64,000 bases of DNA from an uncultured Bacteroidales bacterium. GTDB lineage: Bacteria; Bacteroidota; Bacteroidia; Bacteroidales; UBA932. Each line of letters starts with the position of its first letter. The first letter of the stretch is position 1. A model generated the notes under the pieces. It had not been told where the DNA came from. It saw nothing but the letters and a program-made list of their open reading frames with translations, and did no database searches. A program made the position numbers and the translations under genes. Location of the stretch: positions 62,001 to 126,000 of the forward strand of contig CAKUVD010000008.1 in the NCBI GenBank assembly GCA_934695325.1, given 5' to 3'. This document shows, in pieces, positions 52,172-61,155 of this stretch.

Positions 52172-52729
52172 ATGGCTTTCTGGAACAGAAATAAGATATT
52201 GTCGGATAAGGAGCTGGCTGAAGGCATCGTCAGAGGCGACGAGGCTTGCTATGAGAAGCTCTTTATGCGCTACTATGTCATAGTCAGGAAGTTCATAATG
52301 GGGTTCATCGGAGACCAGGCTGCCGCCGAGGATCTGGCGCAGGAACTTTTCATACGCCTGTGGAACCGAAGGCTCAGCATTGACCCGAAAAAGTCGTTGC
52401 GCAGCTGGCTGGTAGTATCCGCCAGGAATGCCGCTCTCAACTGGCTGAAAATTCGTGCCCGTAATCCGGAGACTCCGATGGAGGATGATGATGAGCCAGT
52501 TGTTGAAGCAAGGCCTCTGGAGGCATTGTATTTCAGACAGATGGAAGTGGAATTGAACAATGCCATTGCGGCGCTGCCTGATCGCAGGAAGCAGATATTC
52601 AAGATGAGCCGGCTGGATCATCTGTCGAATGAAGAGATAGCCGAGCGCCTCGGCCTGTCGGTCAGGACCGTGGAAAAGCACATCGAATTGGCGCTCAAAA
52701 ATCTCAGGGCAGGTAAATATTCGTCATAA
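52172..52729 (+). CDS. ECF (FecI-like) RNA polymerase sigma factor (locus 3)
   Basis: 185 residues from ATG 52172 (MAFWNRNKILSDKELAEGI); a longer frame to 52088 overlaps the EEP gene. Region 2 has DEACYEKLFMRYYVIVRKFIMGFIGDQAAAEDLAQELFIRLW. An acidic linker follows (MEDDDEPVVEA), then region 4 with LPDRRKQIFKMSRLDHLSNEEIAERLGLSVRTVEKHIELALKNLR. It should act with the FecR protein at 54919 on the susC promoter. Odd point: a GH3 glycosidase gene separates the sigma gene from fecR. Confidence 0.92.
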   Translation: MAFWNRNKILSDKELAEGIVRGDEACYEKLFMRYYVIVRKFIMGFIGDQAAAEDLAQELFIRLWNRRLSIDPKKSLRSWLVVSARNAALNWLKIRARNPETPMEDDDEPVVEARPLEALYFRQMEVELNNAIAALPDRRKQIFKMSRLDHLSNEEIAERLGLSVRTVEKHIELALKNLRAGKYSS

Positions 52730-52853
52730 AATGAAAAATTTCGTGAAAAAACAGGAAAACTTTTACGTACCAGGTGACAAAACGTTGTATTATGTATGCA
52801 AGACTGATAACCAGTTTGGCGTGAATCGTTTTATTAACCTTTTTTTCAGAGAA

Positions 52854-54911
52854 ATGAAGAAAGTCTTTATCTCAGCCGTCTTTGTGCTGTGCGTGACACT
52901 TGCCGGAGCGCAGGAAATCACGCAGGCTTGCAAGGAGCGGGCTAAGGCTCTTGTGGACCAGATGACACTCCAGGAAAAAGTGGATTACATCGCAGGCTAC
53001 AGGGACGGATTTTACATCAGGCCTGTGGAGAGGCTCGGCATCCCGGAAATCAGGATGGCGGACGGCCCGCAGGGAGTAAGAAACAACACTAAAAGTACAT
53101 TGTTTGCTTGTGGTGTCGCTGCGGCGGCATCCTGGGACCAGGCTCTCGCCTATGAGATGGGCGTGGCGCTCGGACAGGATTCCAGGGCGAGGGGAGTGCA
53201 TATCCTGCTCGGACCTGGCGTGAACATCTACAGAAGCCCGCTCTGCGGACGTAATTTCGAGTATATGGGAGAAGACCCGTATCTCGCGGCGAGGACGGCC
53301 GTAAATTATATCGAGGGTGTCCAGTCGCAGGGCGTTATGGCCACCATAAAGCATTTCGCCCTCAACAATCAGGAGTATGACCGCCATCACGTCAGCTCCG
53401 ATGCGGACGAGCGCACGATGAATGAGATCTATTTCCCGACATTCCGCGCGGCTGTGGAAGAGGCCAAGGTCGGTTCCGTGATGACGAGCTACAATCTCGT
53501 GAACAACGTTCACTCGGCCGAGAACGGCTTCCTGATCAATGAGACTCTCCGCGGGAAGTGGGGTTTCGAGGGACTTGTAATGTCAGACTGGACCTCCACA
53601 TATTCCACGCTCGGGACTGTGAAGGGAGGCCTTGACCTCGAGATGCCGAGGGCATTCTATATGAAATATGATTTCATCAAGCCGATGATAGACAGCGGCG
53701 TGATAAGAGAGTCTGAAATCGACGAGAAGGTTCAGCATATCCTCCAGACGCTCATCGCATTCGGCTTCCTTGACAGACCTCAGTTGGATACGACCATTTC
53801 CGAGGACAATGCCTATTCACGTGAGACCGCCTACAAGATGGCAAGCGAGTCTGCCGTGATGCTGAAGAACGACGGCGTGCTCCCTCTGAAGGCAGGGCGC
53901 AAGAACCGCATTGTCGTTATGGGGCCTAATGCTGACCGAATCCCTTGCGGAGGAGGCAGCGGAAGAGTGGATCCTCTGTATTCCATCTCGCTGTACGCAG
54001 GAATGCAGCAGCTCGGGAAGAACTTCCCTGTTCAGCTGATCGAACCGGCCAAAGGACTCGACTATGATACCCCTGAGAATGTGAAGGCTCTGGAATCAGC
54101 ATCTACGGTAGTGATCTGCGCTGGCTTTGACACCAAGACCGAGAAGGAAAACGCCGACAGGACATTCACATTGCCTGAAGGTCAGGAAGATATGATAAAA
54201 TTCGCCGCTGCTCATAACGGAAATGTCATTGTCGTGGTCTATTCCGGAGGCGGCTTCGATATGTCAGCCTGGAAAGATGACGTGAAGGGAATCATTATGG
54301 GCTGGTATCCTGGACAGGAGGGCGGCCTTGCCCTTGCCAGGATGATGGCAGGAGAGTTCTCTCCGTCAGGAAGGCTTCCTATGAGCATAGAGTCCAAGTG
54401 GGAGGACAATCCTGTCCACGACAGCTACTATCCTAAGGAGAAGGCCGAGAGCAAGCGCGGCTTCACCAACAGATATGTCACATATTCGGAGGGCGTGTTC
54501 GTCGGCTATCGTGGCTATGACCGTCTCGGCATCAAGCCTCTCTATCCATTCGGATATGGACTTACCTATGGAGATTTCGAGTATAAGGATCTGAAGGTCA
54601 ATGCAGCTGAGAACGGCGTGGATGTCACGTTCACTCTCGTGAACAGCGGACGTCCGGCGTCGGAAGTGGCTCAGATCTATGTAGGTGAGCAGAACCCGAC
54701 GGTTCCTCGTCCGGTCAAGGAGCTGAAGGGATATGCGAAGATACAGCTCGGGAAGGGCGAATCCAAGACAGTCACGGTTCATCTGGACAATGATGCGTTC
54801 GCATTCTACGATGTCGATATACACGACTTCCGTGTCAATGCAGGCAAGTTCAATGTTATGGTCGGCGCTTCCTCGGAGGATATCCGCCTGGAGGCTGAAG
54901 TGACCAGATAA
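52854..54911 (+). CDS. Glycoside hydrolase family 3 beta-glycosidase
   Basis: 685 residues from ATG 52854 (MKKVFISAVFVLCVTLAGAQ, signal peptide); the frame is open to 52731 but that extension is not a signal sequence. The N-terminal GH3 barrel has IPEIRMADGPQGVR, KHFALNNQEYDRHH and the nucleophile Asp in VMSDWTSTYSTL near residue 245. Next come the alpha/beta sandwich (VVMGPNADRIPCGGGSGRV) and the C-terminal fibronectin-III-like domain (YPFGYGLTYGDFEYKDL). It releases sugars from the non-reducing end; beta-glucosidase or beta-xylosidase activity is typical. It is the only clear glycosidase of locus 3. Confidence 0.92.
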   Translation: MKKVFISAVFVLCVTLAGAQEITQACKERAKALVDQMTLQEKVDYIAGYRDGFYIRPVERLGIPEIRMADGPQGVRNNTKSTLFACGVAAAASWDQALAYEMGVALGQDSRARGVHILLGPGVNIYRSPLCGRNFEYMGEDPYLAARTAVNYIEGVQSQGVMATIKHFALNNQEYDRHHVSSDADERTMNEIYFPTFRAAVEEAKVGSVMTSYNLVNNVHSAENGFLINETLRGKWGFEGLVMSDWTSTYSTLGTVKGGLDLEMPRAFYMKYDFIKPMIDSGVIRESEIDEKVQHILQTLIAFGFLDRPQLDTTISEDNAYSRETAYKMASESAVMLKNDGVLPLKAGRKNRIVVMGPNADRIPCGGGSGRVDPLYSISLYAGMQQLGKNFPVQLIEPAKGLDYDTPENVKALESASTVVICAGFDTKTEKENADRTFTLPEGQEDMIKFAAAHNGNVIVVVYSGGGFDMSAWKDDVKGIIMGWYPGQEGGLALARMMAGEFSPSGRLPMSIESKWEDNPVHDSYYPKEKAESKRGFTNRYVTYSEGVFVGYRGYDRLGIKPLYPFGYGLTYGDFEYKDLKVNAAENGVDVTFTLVNSGRPASEVAQIYVGEQNPTVPRPVKELKGYAKIQLGKGESKTVTVHLDNDAFAFYDVDIHDFRVNAGKFNVMVGASSEDIRLEAEVTR

Positions 54912-54918
54912 ACAGAGG

Positions 54919-55824
54919 ATGAAGAAAATCGAAGAATATACGGACTCCCAGCTTGAGGATATGTTCGACTCCATCTATCCTGAGGACGAGTCAGGAGAGG
55001 CGCGCAGGGCTTATGCCAATGTCGCTTCACGGCTCGGCTTCAGGAAGCAGAGGAACGCTTTCCGGAAAGCCGTGCTCAAGGTATCTGCATTGACGGTCGC
55101 AGCAGCGTCAGCCGCTGGATTGTTCTTCGGCGGAATCGCCTATGAGTCGGCACGGAACAGAAAAGTGTATTGGTCGGAGGTCACTGTCTCTGATGGGCAG
55201 CATCGCGACCTGACGCTTCCTGATGGTACTCATCTTCTCCTCAAACCGGGCAGCCGCATCACTTATCCATCTGAGTTCACGGCAGACAGCCGTCAGATAT
55301 TCCTTGACGGAGAAGTGTTCGCGGAGGTGTCCAAGAATCCTCATAAGCCGTTTGTCATCACATCTGGTGACGTGTCAGTAAAGGTGCTCGGGACGGTGTT
55401 TGACTTCAGGGCCTACAGCTCTTCGGAAAGTGCGGAGATAGCGTTGGCGGAAGGTTCCGTGGAGATGCTTGTGACTTCAGACAGTGCATCTGTGGAGTAT
55501 TCTATGACTCCGGGGGATGTCATTCAGTATGACGGGCATACTGGAAACGTCTCCAGAAGGCGTTTTTCGCCGGAGTTCATCTGCCAGATGAGCACTGCGG
55601 GGTCGCTGCACTTCATAGACCAGCGGCTGGACGATATCATCGCTGATCTGGAGAGGGTGTTCGGCCGCAAGATCGTGGTCGCAGACAGTGAATTGTCGGG
55701 AAGGCGCTTTGATGCCTGGTTCACGGCAGGCGAGAATCTGGACAAGATACTTGCCTCGCTGAATGCCGACGGTTCTATGAGGATAACTGAAAGGAACGAC
55801 GTTCTGTATATTTTCTCGCGATAA
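54919..55824 (+). CDS. FecR family anti-sigma factor (locus 3)
   Basis: A 301-residue protein. The cytoplasmic N-terminus is about 50 residues and the membrane helix near residues 52-75 (VSALTVAAASAAGLFFGGIAY). The periplasmic FecR domain has LPDGTHLLLKPGSRITYPSEF and DGEVFAEVSKNPHKPFVI. The C-terminal domain contacts the STN domain of SusC (IDQRLDDIIADLERVFGRKIVVADSEL, ending DVLYIFSR). It lies 7 bases after the GH3 gene and 29 bases before susC. It holds the sigma factor encoded two genes upstream inactive until the SusC receptor is loaded. Confidence 0.92.
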   Translation: MKKIEEYTDSQLEDMFDSIYPEDESGEARRAYANVASRLGFRKQRNAFRKAVLKVSALTVAAASAAGLFFGGIAYESARNRKVYWSEVTVSDGQHRDLTLPDGTHLLLKPGSRITYPSEFTADSRQIFLDGEVFAEVSKNPHKPFVITSGDVSVKVLGTVFDFRAYSSSESAEIALAEGSVEMLVTSDSASVEYSMTPGDVIQYDGHTGNVSRRRFSPEFICQMSTAGSLHFIDQRLDDIIADLERVFGRKIVVADSELSGRRFDAWFTAGENLDKILASLNADGSMRITERNDVLYIFSR

Positions 55825-55853
55825 ACCCATAATATACACCAATAATTTTTCAA

Positions 55854-58800
55854 ATGAAAAGCGATAACGGATTCCGTCGCTTGGGGCGTTGTGCCCTGGC
55901 GGCTATGGTCTTGGCGCTTGTCTGCGTGTCATCGTATGCGCAAGGCATCTCGCTGAGTCTGAAGAATGTCTCTGTGCGTGAGGCGATTGCGCAGCTGCAC
56001 AGGGAAGGCGGCTACTCTATCGTCGTCAATGCCGGTGAAGTGGATATGGACAGGGTGGTCTCGGTCAATGTGACCGGTGGCACCATCAATGATGTCCTAA
56101 GCCAGATCTTTGCCGGAGACAAGGTCAAATACATCATCGAAGACCATCACATATCGGTGGTAAAGGATGAAAAGCAGAATGTCGGGCAGGGGGCTAAACC
56201 TCAGCAGGGCAGGGATGCCGTACTGGAAGGCAAAGTCTTGGATTCCAACGGCGAGCCTCTCATAGGTGCGTCAGTCCGCATCTCCGGAACGACCAATGTC
56301 GGCATAGCCGACGTCAATGGAGCGTACTCTATCACCGGATTCTCATATCCTGTGGATGTCGAGGTCAATTATCTGGGCTATGAGCCGAAGACCATCCATC
56401 TTACGGGAAGCGAGAATACACCGTATGACATTGTCCTGAAAGAATCTGACAATGTACTTTCGGATGCAGTGGTCGTCGGATACGGCGTGCAGAAGAAGGC
56501 CAACCTTACAGGTGCCGTCGCGGCGGTGTCTGCGGAGGAGATGAAGGACAGGCCTGTGGCATCTGTCGGACAGGCACTCCAGGGTATGGTCCCGAACCTT
56601 AACATCACCCAGTCCTCAGGACAGCCTGGAGCCGGAAGTACTTTCAATATCCGAGGCAACACTTCTCCTAACGGAGGCTCGCCGCTTATTCTCGTGGACG
56701 GTATGGAGACGTATCTCGACCGTATCAACTCTAACGATATCGAGTCCATCTCCATCCTTAAGGATGCGTCTTCGGCGGCCATCTATGGCGCCCGCGCCGC
56801 ATTCGGTGTGATCCTCGTGACCACCAAGAGCGGGAAGAAAGAGCAGAAGCCTACCGTCACATTCGACGGAAGATTCTCATTCTCGGCCAATACGGTCTCC
56901 ACGGATTTCGAGACCAGGGGATATTACTCTGCGTATATCGCCGACCTGTTTATGAAGACTAAGGGCGGAGTCCCTTATACAAGCTATACGGACTATGACT
57001 ACCAGCGTCTCTGGGAACGCAGGAACGACAAGACCGAGAATCCTGAGCGTCCGTGGGTGCTCACGGAGATGAGGAACGGACGCCTTTCATACGTATATCT
57101 CGGCAACTTCGACTGGTATCACTATGTCTATGACGAGAGCCGCCCTACGCAGGACTATAATGTCACTGTGCGCGGTGGCTCCAAGAATGTCACATATATG
57201 GTCAGCGGACGTTTCTACAAGCAGAACGGTGTGTGGAGACAGAGCCCTGATGATTATAAGTCATTCAATACCAGGGCGAAAGTAGACGTGCAGATAACTC
57301 CGTGGCTGAAACTTTCCAACAACACCAAACTTTTCAACGGCACGTACAGCTACGGTGCGAACAACTTCAGGAAGCCTATCCTTCACGCACTTGCGAGCTT
57401 CGTCCCGGAGAACCCGGACGGAACGGCTGTGTCCCATACGGTACTCACGAACTCGTCATCCCATTATATAATGGACGGATACAGCGCGATGATGCTCAAG
57501 GGCAAGAACTGGGGGCGCAAGAGGACGTTCGAGGTCACTTCCACCTGGGCTCTGACCGCCGACATCACCAAGCGCCTGAAGTTCAATGCTGATTTCTCCT
57601 ATAAGTTCGGGTATCTGCGAAACGAGTTCCGCGATTGCTCCGTAGAGTATTCGGAGTATCCGGGAGAGATTCTCCAGGAGTCTACGAGCTCGTTCAAGGA
57701 TCAGCTCTCTGACATTGTCTATGAGCAGAATAACTACGTGACGAACGCATATCTGTCATACGACAATACCTGGGCTTCCAAGCACCATTTCTCCGCAGTC
57801 GCAGGTTTCAACTACGAGGCTCGTCACTATAAGGATCTTAATGTCGTGAGACAGGATCTCCTTTCCGAGGATCTCTCTGACTTCAACCTTGCTACCGGTG
57901 AAGTGAGCAAGCTTACTGGAGGCATCAGCGAGTATTCCCTCGCCGGCTTCTTCTTCCGTGCGGCGTATGACTTCAAGGGCAAGTACCTCGTGGAAGTGGA
58001 TGGCCGCTATGACGGAAGCTCGCGATTTGTCGGCAACAATATCTGGGGTTTCTTCCCTTCAGCATCCGCCGCTTGGCGTTTCAGTGAGGAAAAATTCTGG
58101 GACAATGTCCGTCCGGTGGTGAACAATGCCAAGCTTCGTCTTTCATACGGATCGCTCGGAAACCAGAACATCGGTTACTACGACTACTACCAGAACATAA
58201 ACACCAAGGGAACGATGAGTTATACATTCGACGGTTCCACTCTTTCAGGTCACGCCACCGTGGATGACCCTGTATCGTCGGGTACGTGGGAGACCGTAGT
58301 GTCCAAGAACGTCGGTCTCGACCTGGGCTTCCTGAAGGACAAACTCACGTTCACTGGAGATATGTATATCCGTGACACAAAGGGTATCCTCACGAAAGGA
58401 AAGAGGCTCCCGTCAATCTATGGCGCTTCGGAGCCTAAGGTCAATGCCAATGACCTCCGCACCAAAGGCTGGGAACTCCAGCTCGAATGGAAAGACTCGT
58501 TCATGCTCGCCAAGCACAGGTTCGGCTACTACATCGGCGGAAACATCGCTGACTATACTGCCAAATATACCAGGACTGACAACCCTTCAGGCCTCATAGG
58601 CGACCCATATAAGGGCAAGCGCCTCGGCGAGATCTGGGGCTTCCGTGTAGGCGGTCTGTTCGGCTCTGATGAAGAGGCTGCGGAATATGCCTCCAGAGTG
58701 GATATGTCCAAGGTCTGCAAGGACTATTACGAGTCAGTCGGGGTTACGGGAGTCCGCGGCGGAGATATGAAATATCTCGACCTCAATGGTGACGGTGAAC

Positions 58801-59384
58801 TGAGTTTCGGCAAGGGAACGCTGGATGACCACGGAGACAGGGTAGTCATCGGAAACAGCCAGCCTAGATTCCTCTATGGATTCCACGGCGGGTTCGACTA
58901 CCGCGGATTCGACTTCTCCATCTTCTTCCAGGGCATAGGCCATCAGGACTGGTATCCGGGTTCGGACAATATGCATTTCTGGGGGCCTTACAGCCGTCCT
59001 TATGTTTCCTTCGTAGGCAAGGACTTTATGTCCAACGTCTGGTCTGAAGACAACAAGGACGCATATTTCCCGCGTGCGAGAGGATATTCCGCATTGAATG
59101 CAGGCTCTCTGTACTATACCAATGACAGATACTTGCAGAACTTGGCGTACCTCCGTCTGAAAAACCTCACATTTGGATATACTCTTCCGGAAAAACTCAC
59201 GATGAAAGCGAACATTTCACGCCTCAGGGTATATTTCAGCGGTGAGAACCTCTGGTACACCAGTCCTGTAAAGAAGCACAACAAATATGTGGATCCGGAA
59301 CTTCTGGCTATCGCAAGCAACAAGAACGGAGATACATATTCTTTCTACAAAACATTCTCCTTCGGTGTTACCGTGACATTCTAA
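55854..59384 (+). CDS. SusC/RagA TonB-linked outer-membrane transporter with STN domain (locus 3)
   Basis: A 1176-residue receptor. A signal peptide (VCVSSYAQ) leads to an STN domain at about residues 30-100 (ISLSLKNVSVREAIAQLHREGGYSIVVN). Next come a Gln-rich linker, the carboxypeptidase-regulatory-like domain (VLEGKVLDSNGEPLIGASVRISGT) and the plug with DAVVVGYGVQKKANLTGAVAAV and RINSNDIESISILKDASSAAIYGARAAFGVILVTTKSG. The barrel ends in a TFSFGVTVTF-type terminal strand. It is similar throughout to the locus 1 SusC (same family, including SYGSLGNQ.(V/I)G.Y.Y), so both probably import related oligosaccharides. The preceding fecR and STN domain indicate trans-envelope signalling. Confidence 0.95.
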   Translation: MKSDNGFRRLGRCALAAMVLALVCVSSYAQGISLSLKNVSVREAIAQLHREGGYSIVVNAGEVDMDRVVSVNVTGGTINDVLSQIFAGDKVKYIIEDHHISVVKDEKQNVGQGAKPQQGRDAVLEGKVLDSNGEPLIGASVRISGTTNVGIADVNGAYSITGFSYPVDVEVNYLGYEPKTIHLTGSENTPYDIVLKESDNVLSDAVVVGYGVQKKANLTGAVAAVSAEEMKDRPVASVGQALQGMVPNLNITQSSGQPGAGSTFNIRGNTSPNGGSPLILVDGMETYLDRINSNDIESISILKDASSAAIYGARAAFGVILVTTKSGKKEQKPTVTFDGRFSFSANTVSTDFETRGYYSAYIADLFMKTKGGVPYTSYTDYDYQRLWERRNDKTENPERPWVLTEMRNGRLSYVYLGNFDWYHYVYDESRPTQDYNVTVRGGSKNVTYMVSGRFYKQNGVWRQSPDDYKSFNTRAKVDVQITPWLKLSNNTKLFNGTYSYGANNFRKPILHALASFVPENPDGTAVSHTVLTNSSSHYIMDGYSAMMLKGKNWGRKRTFEVTSTWALTADITKRLKFNADFSYKFGYLRNEFRDCSVEYSEYPGEILQESTSSFKDQLSDIVYEQNNYVTNAYLSYDNTWASKHHFSAVAGFNYEARHYKDLNVVRQDLLSEDLSDFNLATGEVSKLTGGISEYSLAGFFFRAAYDFKGKYLVEVDGRYDGSSRFVGNNIWGFFPSASAAWRFSEEKFWDNVRPVVNNAKLRLSYGSLGNQNIGYYDYYQNINTKGTMSYTFDGSTLSGHATVDDPVSSGTWETVVSKNVGLDLGFLKDKLTFTGDMYIRDTKGILTKGKRLPSIYGASEPKVNANDLRTKGWELQLEWKDSFMLAKHRFGYYIGGNIADYTAKYTRTDNPSGLIGDPYKGKRLGEIWGFRVGGLFGSDEEAAEYASRVDMSKVCKDYYESVGVTGVRGGDMKYLDLNGDGELSFGKGTLDDHGDRVVIGNSQPRFLYGFHGGFDYRGFDFSIFFQGIGHQDWYPGSDNMHFWGPYSRPYVSFVGKDFMSNVWSEDNKDAYFPRARGYSALNAGSLYYTNDRYLQNLAYLRLKNLTFGYTLPEKLTMKANISRLRVYFSGENLWYTSPVKKHNKYVDPELLAIASNKNGDTYSFYKTFSFGVTVTF

Positions 59385-59394
59385 ATGATTGGAT

Positions 59395-61155
59395 ATGAAA
59401 AAGATATATTTACTGTTGCCAATGCTTTCGCTCATTCTTGCCACCGGATGCGACGACTTCCTGGTGAGAACGCCGAAAGACAAGATGACTCCGGAAACTT
59501 TCTTCCGCACGGAAGATGAATGCCGTCTTTATACCAACGACTTCTATTCTATGCTTCCGGAAGCCGCTTCCGTATATGCAGAAAGGGCCGACTATATAAC
59601 CGGCATCGACGTGCCTGCAGAACTTACGGGGAAACGTACTGTGCCATCTACGGCAAGTACTTGGAAATGGGAGGCTCTCCGTGAGGTGAACTTCTTTATA
59701 GAGCACGCCGACCAGTGCGAGGACGTCTCCGTAAGGAACGAGTATCTCGGAGTCGCCAGATTCTTCAGAGCGCTGTTCTATCTGGACAAGGTTATGCGCT
59801 ATGGCGATGTTCCTTGGGTGGACAGGCCTCTGGATGCTGACTCTCAGGAGCTGTACAAGGGACGTGACGACCGCAAATATGTGATGGACAGGGTACTTGA
59901 GGATGTGGACTTCGCGATTGCCAACCTCCCCGAAGCAAAGGATGTCTATCGTGTCACGAAATGGACGGCACTTGCTCTCAAGTCCAGGATCTTCCTTTTC
60001 GAGGGGACATACAGGAAATACCACGGGCTCGGTGACTGGGAAGGGTGTCTTCAGGAATCCGCCAATGCGGCCGAGACATTCATCCGTACATCCGGCTATG
60101 TGCTGTATTCCCAGGGTAAGCAGCCGTACCGGGATCTGTTCAATCTCCTGGATTCAGACCGCAGCGAAGTGATTCTTTCACGCGCATATTCGCAGTCTAT
60201 CGGACTCGTCCACGATGCGAACGGACGTTATACCTCAGTGTCGATGGGACGTCTCGGGCTCTTGAAGGACGTGGTGAATATGTACCTGATGGCGGACGGC
60301 ACACGCTTCACTGACAAGGCAGGGTACAAGACAATGCAGTTCGCTCAGGAATGTGCAGGCAGGGATCCGCGTCTTGCGCAGTCCATCCGTACTCCTGGAT
60401 ACACAAGGACTGACAAGGCGGTGCAGCTCGCCCCGGATATGGCGGCTACCGTGACAGGATATCAGATAACCAAATATGTCGGCGCTACCAAGTATGACAC
60501 ATACAAGTCGTCCGAGAATGACATTCCGCTGTTCCGTACTGCCGAGGTCTATCTTAATTACGCCGAGACGAAGGCTGAACTTGGGACATTGACACAGAAC
60601 GATCTCGACATCTCGCTGAACAAGCTCAGGGACAGGGTCCAGATGCCTCATCTGGATATGGCTGCAGCCAACTTGTCACCGGACCCGTACCTGCTGGATC
60701 CTGTCACAGGCTACAGCAATGTCACCGGCGACAATCAGGGCGTAATCCTGGAAATCAGGCGAGAGAGGACAGTGGAGCTTCTTTGCGAGGGCTTCCGTTA
60801 TTGGGACATAATGCGTTGGAAGGAAGGCAAGCGCTTCGAGCGTCCGTTCTATGGGATGTACTTCCCGGGCCCTGGCTCTTATGACCTTGACGGAAACGGA
60901 AGCATTGACTTCGTCATCTATGAAGGCGGTGCTCCTGCCGCCGCTGACGGTGTCGTATATGCTTCTATTGACGACCTTCACCTTTCTGAAGGGACGTCCG
61001 GATATATCACGACCAATACGGGAATTGACCGAAAGTGGGATGAGAACAGGGATTATCTGTACCCTATTCCGACTGACGACATAGTCATCACCCAGGGAGC
61101 GGTAAAGCAGAATCCTGGATGGGAAGATGGTCTTGACTTTAATAATGAACAGTAA
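59395..61155 (+). CDS. RagB/SusD family nutrient-binding lipoprotein (locus 3)
   Basis: 586 residues from ATG 59395 (MKKIYLLLPMLSLILATGC). The family opening is DDFLVRTPKDKMTPETFFRTEDECRLYTNDFYSMLP, with TPR-like YLGVARFFRALFYLDKVMRYGDVPWVD and C-terminal RRERTVELLCEGFRYWDIMRWKEGKRFERPFYGMYFPGPGSYDLDGNG and YLYPIPTDDI. It resembles the locus 1 SusD (same ending motif GPG..D.ngDG.pDl), again suggesting that the two loci are related. It starts 10 bases after susC and its stop shares one base with the next ATG. Confidence 0.93.
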   Translation: MKKIYLLLPMLSLILATGCDDFLVRTPKDKMTPETFFRTEDECRLYTNDFYSMLPEAASVYAERADYITGIDVPAELTGKRTVPSTASTWKWEALREVNFFIEHADQCEDVSVRNEYLGVARFFRALFYLDKVMRYGDVPWVDRPLDADSQELYKGRDDRKYVMDRVLEDVDFAIANLPEAKDVYRVTKWTALALKSRIFLFEGTYRKYHGLGDWEGCLQESANAAETFIRTSGYVLYSQGKQPYRDLFNLLDSDRSEVILSRAYSQSIGLVHDANGRYTSVSMGRLGLLKDVVNMYLMADGTRFTDKAGYKTMQFAQECAGRDPRLAQSIRTPGYTRTDKAVQLAPDMAATVTGYQITKYVGATKYDTYKSSENDIPLFRTAEVYLNYAETKAELGTLTQNDLDISLNKLRDRVQMPHLDMAAANLSPDPYLLDPVTGYSNVTGDNQGVILEIRRERTVELLCEGFRYWDIMRWKEGKRFERPFYGMYFPGPGSYDLDGNGSIDFVIYEGGAPAAADGVVYASIDDLHLSEGTSGYITTNTGIDRKWDENRDYLYPIPTDDIVITQGAVKQNPGWEDGLDFNNEQ

